The notes under the pieces are model-generated. The model worked only from the letters and a program-made list of their open reading frames with translations. It did not search any database and was not told the origin of the DNA. Positions 57,294 through 64,000 of a DNA stretch of 64,000 bases are shown piece after piece (position 1 is the stretch's first letter; each line of letters starts with the position of its first letter). Both the position numbers and the translations under genes were made by a program. The DNA comes from Sphingobacteriales bacterium 50-39 (GTDB taxonomy: Bacteria; Bacteroidota; Bacteroidia; Chitinophagales; Chitinophagaceae): the NCBI GenBank assembly GCA_001898505.1, contig MKTZ01000002.1, positions 1-64,000 of the forward strand, in the 5' to 3' direction.

Positions 57294-59078
57294 ATGGAAA
57301 AGAACAACAGACCGGCACAAGGACCGCCACCAGCCAAAGGCAGACCCAAGGGTCCAGGGCTTTCCACTCTACTAAAACCTTATAGGGGTTTCATCTCCCT
57401 ATTGGTCTTACTGGCCCTGATCAGCAATGCCTTTAACCTTTGGCTGCCCAAGATCATCGCCGCCACTATCGACTCTTTTACGAATCATCCTGAGGCAGGC
57501 ATACGCCACACCCTGGTCATCGAATTCCTCTGGGCCGTCATCGGCGCTTTTTTATTCGCTTACCTGCAAAGCCTCGTCCAGACCTATACGTCAGAAAAAG
57601 TTGCCCGCGACCTGCGTACACGTCTGTCGGAAAAAATATCCCGGCAAAGCTTCGAGTTCCTGCAGCAAACCACTTCCTCCAAGCTGCTGACCAACCTCAC
57701 GGCGGATGTGGACTCTATCAAATCGTTCGTATCCCAGGCCATCGTGTCCATCGCCAGCAGCCTTGTCGTCATCATCGGCGCCAGCATCCTGCTGCTCAGC
57801 ATCAACTGGAAGCTAGGTCTTATCGTCATTGCCATCATACCCATCATCGGAATCACCTTTTTTGTGGTGCTCAAAAAAGTAAGGGCCCTCTTCCTGAAGA
57901 GCAGAGAGGTCATCGACACCCTGAACAAGGTCATCAACGAGAGCATCCTGGGCGCCGCCATCATCCGGGTGATCAATTCCATGCAGCTGGAATACAACAA
58001 ATTTATGGAGGCCAATAAAAAGGCCTTGAACATAGGGCTCGGCATCCTGCGCCTGTTCGCTTCCCTCATCCCTGTCATCGTCTTCGCCAGCAATTTAGCT
58101 ACCCTTGCCATCCTGGCCATGGGAGGGCACTATGTCATCATCGGCTCCATGAGCCTGGGTAATCTCGTTGCCTTTAACAACTACCTGTCCATGCTCGTCT
58201 TTCCCATCCTCGTCATCGGGTTCATGAGCAATATCATTGCCCAGGCCAGCGCCTCCTACATACGGATCAGCGGCGTCCTCAACGCCCCCGATCCCGTAGA
58301 GACGGGTACCATCAAAAAGGATTTAGAAGGAAGCATCGCCGTAAGAAATGTGTCCCTCTCCTATAAGGAAAAGAACGTGTTGAAGGATATCTCCTTTACT
58401 GTCCCCGGCGGCTCCCGCACAGCCATCATCGGACCAACCGCCGCCGGTAAGACACAATTATTGCAACTGCTCACGGCATTGACACGTCCCACCGCCGGCG
58501 CCATCGAATACGACGGTCACCCGATTGCAGAATATGAGAAAGAAGCCTTTCACAAACAAATAGGCTTTGTATTCCAGGACAGCATCATATTCAATATGAG
58601 CATCCGGGAGAACATAGCCTTCAACGAGGCCGTCACGGATGAGTCCATGCAAAAGGCCATCGCCACGGCCGAACTGAATGACTTCATCGACACCCTGCCG
58701 GACAAACTGGAGACGGTCGTATCAGAAAGAGGTACCAGCCTCTCTGGCGGACAAAAACAACGCATCATGCTGGCACGCGCCCTGGCCATCGGTCCAAGAG
58801 TGCTCCTGCTGGATGATTTCACCGCTCGCGTCGACACGAGCACCGAACAAAAGATCCTGGAGAACGTGCGCCGCAATTATCCGGGTATCACGCTGCTGTC
58901 CGTCACTCAGAAGATCGCATCCATTGAAGACTATCAGCAGATCATTTTGTTGATGGAAGGAGAGATCATCGCGGCCGGCACCCATTCGGAATTGATGAAC
59001 ACCTGCCCGGAATATGTTCAGATCTATCAATCACAACGTAGCACCAGTCATTATGAGCAACACGAATTACAATCTTAA
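57294..59078 (+). CDS. ABC exporter half-transporter with degenerate ATP site
   Basis: A 594-residue protein with six helices (about 30-310) and a C-terminal nucleotide-binding domain. Walker A is GPTAAGKTQ (near 382), signature LSGGQKQRI is intact, but Walker B reads LLLDDFTARVD, with Asp508 instead of the catalytic Glu, and the switch His is Gln539 (SVTQKIASI). These are the marks of the non-hydrolytic half of a heterodimeric exporter such as TM287/288. Its partner overlaps it by 26 bases. The N terminus is Pro/Gly/Lys-rich. Confidence 0.93.
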   Translation: MEKNNRPAQGPPPAKGRPKGPGLSTLLKPYRGFISLLVLLALISNAFNLWLPKIIAATIDSFTNHPEAGIRHTLVIEFLWAVIGAFLFAYLQSLVQTYTSEKVARDLRTRLSEKISRQSFEFLQQTTSSKLLTNLTADVDSIKSFVSQAIVSIASSLVVIIGASILLLSINWKLGLIVIAIIPIIGITFFVVLKKVRALFLKSREVIDTLNKVINESILGAAIIRVINSMQLEYNKFMEANKKALNIGLGILRLFASLIPVIVFASNLATLAILAMGGHYVIIGSMSLGNLVAFNNYLSMLVFPILVIGFMSNIIAQASASYIRISGVLNAPDPVETGTIKKDLEGSIAVRNVSLSYKEKNVLKDISFTVPGGSRTAIIGPTAAGKTQLLQLLTALTRPTAGAIEYDGHPIAEYEKEAFHKQIGFVFQDSIIFNMSIRENIAFNEAVTDESMQKAIATAELNDFIDTLPDKLETVVSERGTSLSGGQKQRIMLARALAIGPRVLLLDDFTARVDTSTEQKILENVRRNYPGITLLSVTQKIASIEDYQQIILLMEGEIIAAGTHSELMNTCPEYVQIYQSQRSTSHYEQHELQS

Positions 59079-60840
59079 TAATACTGCCGTCAAGGATACC
59101 AAAAAGACGTCCAACCTGGCTGCCCTGGGCAAGCTGGTCAACCTGCTGCCCGAACAACGCGGCAAGCTGATCTGGGCTCTGATCGTGATACTGGCCTACT
59201 CCATACTCACCATGGTCGGCCCCTACATTGTAGGCGTCACGATCAATGATTATATCTTAAATAAGAAATGGAGCGGCGTACTGGCCAACTGCGGATGGCT
59301 CCTGCTGACATACATCTGCGTGCTCGTACTGGTATACCTCCGTACCATCCTGATGGGCAACTTCGGGCAGCACCTCCTGTTCACCCTCCGGAATACCCTG
59401 TTCAACAAGCTGCAGGAACTGCCCGCCGCTTTTTTCAATCAGAACAAGGCCGGCGACCTTATCTCCCGGATCAACAACGATACGGATAAGATCAACCAGT
59501 TCTTCTCCCAGTCTCTCATGCAGTTCGTCTCCAGCTTCTTCTTTATCATCGGGGCCGGTATAGCCTTAGTGGCCGTCAACTGGAAGCTGGGCCTGGTCAC
59601 TCTCTCTCCCGCGCTGATCGTTTGGGTTTTTACCAAATTGACAACGCCCTGGATCAAACGAAGAAATGCCGCCAACCTGAAAAGTGTGGGTGGGATGAGC
59701 GCCGAGATACAGGAGAGCCTCGACAACTTCAAGGTCATTATTGCATTCAACCGTCGCGACTATTTTCGCAAACGCTTCGACAAGGCCAATAAAGAACAAT
59801 ATTCATCCGCCGTCAAGGCGGGGATTGCCAACAATATATTCGTACCTGTATACGGACTGGCTTCCAGCCTGGGACAGCTGGCCGTCCTTACTTATGGCAT
59901 TTACCTGATGACCGAGCATCAGTTCACCGCCGGCTTCTTCGTCACTTTTTTTGCATATGTCTCCTATTTTTATGACCCCCTTCGTCAGATGGCCGCTCTT
60001 TGGGCAGGATTTCAGGTAGCGCTGGCGGCCTGGGACAGGATCGCTCAAATACTTAATCTTAGGTCCGACCTGGTAACAACCCCTGGTCTCTCCGTGGTCC
60101 GTGAAGAGAAAGCCTCCGCACCTGCACTGCTGGAATTCCAGCATGTATCTTTCCATTACCCGGATGGCACTGAAGTCCTGCACAACAACAGCTTCCGGAT
60201 GGGGAAAGGCAAGACCTATGCGCTCGTAGGCCCTACCGGTGGCGGCAAGACGACCACGGCCTCGCTTATTGCGCGTTTGTACGACCCTACTTCCGGCCGC
60301 ATACTCCTGGATGGAGAGGACCTTCGTTCCTATTCGGCTGCTGAAAGGACCCGTAAGATCGGGTTCATCCTGCAGGAACCCTTTCTCTTCTCCGGTACGG
60401 TCAAGGACAATATATTATACGGCAACGAGCAATATCACAACCTCAGCAATGAAGAGCTGGCAGCGGTCATCGAAAAGGCAAACTTGAAGACATTGCTGTC
60501 TCGTTTTGATGCAGGACTCGACACGAAGGTCTCATCCGGTGGCGATGGCATCAGTCTGGGGCAAAGACAGCTTATCGCCTTTATGCGAGCCGTGCTCCGC
60601 AACCCCGACCTGCTCATCCTCGACGAAGCGACAGCCAATATCGATACAGTGACCGAGAAGATGCTGGAAGATATACTGCAGCGTCTGCCGGAGACTACGA
60701 CCCGTGTCATCATCGCCCATCGTCTTAATACCATCGAGAATGCCGACGAGATATTCTTTGTCAATGCAGGTACGATCACAAGAGCAGGCAGCCTCGACCA
60801 GGCGGTGGATATGCTCCTGCATGGCAAAAGAGTGAGCTGA
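59053..60840 (+). CDS. ABC exporter half-transporter with consensus Walker motifs
   Basis: A 595-residue partner of the preceding gene. Six helices occupy about 35-330. The nucleotide-binding domain has GPTGGGKTTTA, Walker B LLILDEATANID with the catalytic Glu, and switch His in VIIAHRLNTI. Its signature is ISLGQ rather than LSGGQ. In a heterodimer, its Walker motifs would pair with the intact LSGGQ of the first subunit to form the active site. ATG 59053 chosen inside the end of the first gene. Substrate likely a drug, lipid or peptide. Confidence 0.93.
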   Translation: MSNTNYNLNNTAVKDTKKTSNLAALGKLVNLLPEQRGKLIWALIVILAYSILTMVGPYIVGVTINDYILNKKWSGVLANCGWLLLTYICVLVLVYLRTILMGNFGQHLLFTLRNTLFNKLQELPAAFFNQNKAGDLISRINNDTDKINQFFSQSLMQFVSSFFFIIGAGIALVAVNWKLGLVTLSPALIVWVFTKLTTPWIKRRNAANLKSVGGMSAEIQESLDNFKVIIAFNRRDYFRKRFDKANKEQYSSAVKAGIANNIFVPVYGLASSLGQLAVLTYGIYLMTEHQFTAGFFVTFFAYVSYFYDPLRQMAALWAGFQVALAAWDRIAQILNLRSDLVTTPGLSVVREEKASAPALLEFQHVSFHYPDGTEVLHNNSFRMGKGKTYALVGPTGGGKTTTASLIARLYDPTSGRILLDGEDLRSYSAAERTRKIGFILQEPFLFSGTVKDNILYGNEQYHNLSNEELAAVIEKANLKTLLSRFDAGLDTKVSSGGDGISLGQRQLIAFMRAVLRNPDLLILDEATANIDTVTEKMLEDILQRLPETTTRVIIAHRLNTIENADEIFFVNAGTITRAGSLDQAVDMLLHGKRVS

Positions 60841-60867
60841 GGACAGAATTTCACCAGAATGGGTTGC

Positions 60868-60875
60868 TACCTTTG
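60868..60875 (+). promoter_or_regulatory. -7 box (TACCTTTG) immediately before the barrel gene
   Basis: TACCTTTG matches TAnnTTTG and ends five bases before the ATG at 60881. It also forms part of a short hairpin GGTTGCTAC / GTAGCC. Transcripts from it would be leaderless or nearly so. TTTC at 60849 is a poor -33 box. Confidence 0.4.
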
Positions 60876-60880
60876 TAGCC

Positions 60881-63370
60881 ATGAAATGCTGTAGTCTCTT
60901 ACTGGTCGCCATCATATATTCTTTATCTCTAATAGCTCAGCAACCCGCTCCGTCAGGAAAAGGAAGGATCACGGGTCGGATACTGGATTCATTGTCCCAA
61001 AATTCAGTAGAGTATGCTACCATTACGCTTTATGCATCCAATAACAACAAGAAGCCCATCAATGGGACCACTACCAACAATAAAGGAGGCTTTACACTGG
61101 AAGGGCTGACACCGGGCAGCTATACGATTACCATCGGCTTCATCGGCTACCAGTTGCACAGCACCGGCATTCTCACCCTGAATGCGAAGACAATGAATAT
61201 TACGCTGGGAGATATCTTTCTTTCAAAGAAAGAAGAAGCCCTGCAAGCCGTGACGGTCACCGCTCCAAAGGGACTCGTGGAAAACAAGATCGATAAGATG
61301 GTCTACAACGCTGAAAAAGATATTACTTCCCAGGGCGGCGTAGCCACGGACATCCTAAAAAAGGTGCCCATGGTATCCGTGGATGTGGATGGGAATGTAC
61401 AGCTGCAAGGCAATTCGAATATCCTCTTCCTCATCAATGGCAAGCCCTCCAGCATTTTTGGCAACAACCTGGCAGATGCCCTCGCGTCCATCCCCGCCAG
61501 CCAGATCAAGAACATCGAGGTCATCACAAGCCCCGGCGCCAAATACGACGCGGAAGGCACGGGAGGCATCATCAACATCGTACTGAAAGATAACAAGCTC
61601 CGGGGCATCAATGGCAACGTGAGCCTCACTGGCGGCACCCGCCTGGAGAATGGGTCGTTAAACCTCAATGCCCGGCGTGGTAATTTTGGCATGAACGCCT
61701 TTTTCAGCGGCAATGCACAGCTCCGCTCCACCAGGGACAACAGTTCCGACCGCTGGTCGGACGACACCGCCGCCGGGACAAAGAACAGGCTGCAACAACA
61801 GGGGAACAGCCAATTCCATCGCCAGGGCTATGAATCCGGTATTGGCTTCGACTGGAGCATCGATCATCGCAATACCTTTTCCGGCAATATAGGTTATGAC
61901 AATTTCGGGAATAACAATGACGGCTCCTTTCTCCAATTGCAGAGCGGATACGACGCCTCTTCCGGGGCCCTCCTCTCGGATGACAGTTCCCTGGTCCTGT
62001 CGGGCAGCCGCTTTCAGGGACACTCGCTGGATTATAGCCTCGGTTATAAAAGGACCTTTCCACAAGAAGATAGAGAGCTGAACATATCATATGATGGCAG
62101 TTATGGCAACAACCATTCGGCCTATCACCAGTCCCAAAGTCTTCCGGATGGCAGCTCCACTTTCACCGGCTCCAACAGCCAAAGCGACGGACACGATCAT
62201 GAGACGAATTTCCGTCTTGACTATGTACAACCCATGGGCGATAAAGTAAAGCTGGAGACGGGCGGCAGGGTGCAGATACGACAGATATCCAGCTCCTCTT
62301 CCGTCTACACCCTAAACCCTTCTACGGGTGGCTATGTATACGACAGCGGGCAATCCAATTCCCTTTCCTATACTCGTCATGTATATGCGGGCTATGCTTC
62401 CCTCACGTTCCCGCTTTTTAAATGGCTGGACATAAAAGGCGGACTCCGGTACGAGCGTACGGAAACAAATGCGGACTTCAGTAAATCCTCCGGTGCGAAT
62501 ATCCCCGGCTACAATACATTTGCGCCTTCGCTCATTCTTTCCCATAGTTTCGAGAACGACCAGACTATCAAGATCGCCTATACCAAAAGGATACAGCGTC
62601 CCAACTACAGGGTCCTTAATCCTTATTTCAATGTCAGTGATCCAAAGAACATTGTTACAGGCAATCCATACCTTCAGCCCGAGGTCAGCAACAACATCGA
62701 CCTTACCTACTCCAAATCTTTCGAAAAAGGCAGCGCCATCAATATCGTCCTGTTCTATCACAGAAGCGACCACGATATCCAGCCTTTTATCACTTATTAT
62801 CCCAGCTACACCATCGGCGATTCCGTATACCTCAATACTTCTGTCAGTATACCCATGAACGTGGGTTCGGAAAATAATTACGGGCTGAATGTCTATGGCT
62901 CCGTGCCCATTGGTCCCAAGCTCAATCTCCGCAGCAATCTTTCCTTTTTTGACAGGTATATCACTACCGGCAGCCTGGGGGGCAGCAATGTGACCAGCTT
63001 CAATTACAGAATGAATATGAATGCTACCTACCAGATGAGCAAAACCTTTGTATTGGAGTTCTTTGGCAATTTCAATTCGGCCCGGAATGAGATCCAGGGT
63101 AAATACCCGTCCTTTACCTCCTACAATTTCGCCTTCCGCAAGCAAATTTGGAATAAAAAGGGCAGCATTGCTTTTTCTGCGACCAATCCCTTTGCCTCCA
63201 GCGTCCGGCAGGAAACCACCGTCAGTGGGCAAAACTTTTCGCTGCATACCCTCCAGCTCGTACCCTACCGAAGCTTTGGTATCAATTTTACCTACAAGTT
63301 TGGTAAATTGGAGTTCAAGAAGGATAAAGAAGAGCAAAAGGAACTCCCTCCCCTGCCAGACAATGGATAA
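60881..63370 (+). CDS. Outer-membrane beta-barrel protein (TonB receptor-like, CarboxypepD_reg)
   Basis: An 829-residue protein (signal peptide ending LSLIAQ). The N terminus has a CarboxypepD_reg-like domain (GRITGRILDSLSQNSVEYAT), then a plug-like domain (LKKVPMVSVDVDGNVQL, SIFGNNLADALASIPASQI, EVITSPGAKYDAEGTGGIIN) and an OMP_b-brl_3 barrel. The final strand is YRSFGINFTYKFGKLEFK. No classic TonB box is obvious. The substrate is unknown. It is followed after six bases by the YncE-like gene, so they may form one unit. Confidence 0.92.
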   Translation: MKCCSLLLVAIIYSLSLIAQQPAPSGKGRITGRILDSLSQNSVEYATITLYASNNNKKPINGTTTNNKGGFTLEGLTPGSYTITIGFIGYQLHSTGILTLNAKTMNITLGDIFLSKKEEALQAVTVTAPKGLVENKIDKMVYNAEKDITSQGGVATDILKKVPMVSVDVDGNVQLQGNSNILFLINGKPSSIFGNNLADALASIPASQIKNIEVITSPGAKYDAEGTGGIINIVLKDNKLRGINGNVSLTGGTRLENGSLNLNARRGNFGMNAFFSGNAQLRSTRDNSSDRWSDDTAAGTKNRLQQQGNSQFHRQGYESGIGFDWSIDHRNTFSGNIGYDNFGNNNDGSFLQLQSGYDASSGALLSDDSSLVLSGSRFQGHSLDYSLGYKRTFPQEDRELNISYDGSYGNNHSAYHQSQSLPDGSSTFTGSNSQSDGHDHETNFRLDYVQPMGDKVKLETGGRVQIRQISSSSSVYTLNPSTGGYVYDSGQSNSLSYTRHVYAGYASLTFPLFKWLDIKGGLRYERTETNADFSKSSGANIPGYNTFAPSLILSHSFENDQTIKIAYTKRIQRPNYRVLNPYFNVSDPKNIVTGNPYLQPEVSNNIDLTYSKSFEKGSAINIVLFYHRSDHDIQPFITYYPSYTIGDSVYLNTSVSIPMNVGSENNYGLNVYGSVPIGPKLNLRSNLSFFDRYITTGSLGGSNVTSFNYRMNMNATYQMSKTFVLEFFGNFNSARNEIQGKYPSFTSYNFAFRKQIWNKKGSIAFSATNPFASSVRQETTVSGQNFSLHTLQLVPYRSFGINFTYKFGKLEFKKDKEEQKELPPLPDNG

Positions 63371-63376
63371 TCAACT

Positions 63377-64000
63377 ATGTTTAACAAAACCAAACCCCAT
63401 ATGATTCACCTACGATCTTGCTTATTTGCTATTTGTACCATCATGCTGTCCGCTACCAGCATGGCCCAGTCGACAGATTCTTTCCAGCTGTCCAAAACTT
63501 TTCGCATAGGCAGTCCCGGAGGATGGGACTATATCTCAGTAGGGCCAGACAAAAAAATATATGTCTCTCACGGCACTTATGTGGTGATCCTGGATGAGAA
63601 AAAAGGCGATTCCGTCGGTGTCATTCCCAACACCCCCGGCGTCCATGGCATTGCCTTCGATGAAGCCCTCGGGAAAGGCTATACCAGTAACGGGCGTAAT
63701 AACAGCGTCACTGTCTTTGAAATAAGGACGGGAAAAGTATTGAACCAGATCCCCACCGGGCAGAACCCCGATGCCATCATGTTCGACCCATTCACAAAGT
63801 CCGTCATAACGTGCAACGGCCGCAGCCATGACCTCAGCGTCATCGACCCGGTCACCGAACAGGTGACGGCAACGATCACATTGGATGGCAAGCCCGAGAC
63901 AGCAGTCTCGGATGACGCCGGCAGGATATACGTCAACATAGAAGATAAAAATAAGATCACGGTTGTGGACATGATCCACAAACAGGTGGTCACCAGTTGG
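63377..64000 (+). CDS. YncE-like beta-propeller protein, 3' end outside the window
   Basis: The reading frame is open from ATG 63377 to the window end (208 codons, no stop). A second in-frame ATG at 63401 begins a good signal peptide (MIHLRSCLFAICTIMLSATS, then MAQ) and may be the true start. The mature part shows repeated propeller blades, such as GIAFDEALGKGYTSNGRNNS, AIMFDPFTKSVITCNGRSHD and LSVIDPVTEQV. This is the YVTN/YncE type. It probably acts in the periplasm or on the surface. Confidence 0.85.
   Translation, partial: MFNKTKPHMIHLRSCLFAICTIMLSATSMAQSTDSFQLSKTFRIGSPGGWDYISVGPDKKIYVSHGTYVVILDEKKGDSVGVIPNTPGVHGIAFDEALGKGYTSNGRNNSVTVFEIRTGKVLNQIPTGQNPDAIMFDPFTKSVITCNGRSHDLSVIDPVTEQVTATITLDGKPETAVSDDAGRIYVNIEDKNKITVVDMIHKQVVTSW

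Noticed and set aside
62312-63337. 341-codon minus-strand frame opposite the barrel protein
   Set aside because: Antisense to a beta-barrel gene; its composition reflects the complementary codons of beta strands.

Overview
The window looks like a chromosomal segment of a Bacteroidota bacterium, most likely family Chitinophagaceae (Chitinophaga/Niastella-like). The signs are a SusC/SusD pair with an ECF sigma/FecR regulator, a type IX secretion sorting domain, several MacB/FtsX-like permeases without a neighbouring ATPase, Bacteroidota-type -7 boxes (TAnnTTTG), a DUF3570 protein and roughly 50% GC. I saw no rRNA, tRNA, CRISPR array or intact insertion sequence. All assignments come from reading the sequence; no database search was run.

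Layout. 1-12 kb: a small secreted protein, a GNAT acetyltransferase, a first orphan ABC permease, two small hypothetical genes, a TetR/MFS efflux pair, an ECF42-type sigma factor with its YCII/DGPF partner, an SRPBCC protein and a second orphan ABC permease. 12-22.4 kb: a PfkB sugar kinase, then a GAF-AAA+-Fis regulator that has lost the sigma-54 contact loops and has two palindromic sites in front of it. Next comes a + strand run: an Rrf2 regulator with three cysteines, a cbb3-like oxidase subunit I with an N-terminal extension, a CcoO-cytochrome c fusion, three small membrane proteins, the Fe-S repair protein Ric and a heme-copper/NnrS-like membrane protein. This looks like an oxygen/nitric-oxide respiratory and repair cassette. 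22.4-35.3 kb: DoxX, a Crp/Fnr gene with its 5' half missing where it meets a third ABC permease, a secreted protein, a glutaminyl cyclase, a DUF885 metallopeptidase-like protein, two GH30 glycosidases, an S9 peptidase and DusB. 35.3-37.2 kb: a small lipoprotein gene ending in a strong terminator, immediately followed by a degenerate group IIC intron, then a small ORF that repeats the C-terminal motif of the lipoprotein. 37.2-41.2 kb: an SDR / 3-hydroxyacyl-CoA dehydrogenase / M19 dipeptidase operon, divergent from a LacI regulator with a perfect palindromic operator between them.

41-57 kb: a two-module beta-helix T9SS cargo protein, a DUF3570 protein, a 45-residue membrane protein, and a polysaccharide utilization locus read on the minus strand: ECF sigma - FecR - STN-containing SusC - SusD - PKD lipoprotein - DUF4832 protein - GH92 alpha-mannosidase. 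An imperfect hairpin-rich repeat of about 43 bp recurs in this locus. It is translated in frame near the N termini of two of its proteins. 57-64 kb: a heterodimeric ABC exporter with one consensus and one degenerate ATP site, a large outer-membrane beta-barrel protein, and the start of a YncE-like beta-propeller protein cut by the window edge.

Most worth a second look: the AAA+ regulator without GAFTGA and its paired operators, the hairpin repeat that enters reading frames, the group IIC intron remnant sitting on a terminator, the truncated Crp junction, and the Rrf2/cbb3-like/Ric cassette.
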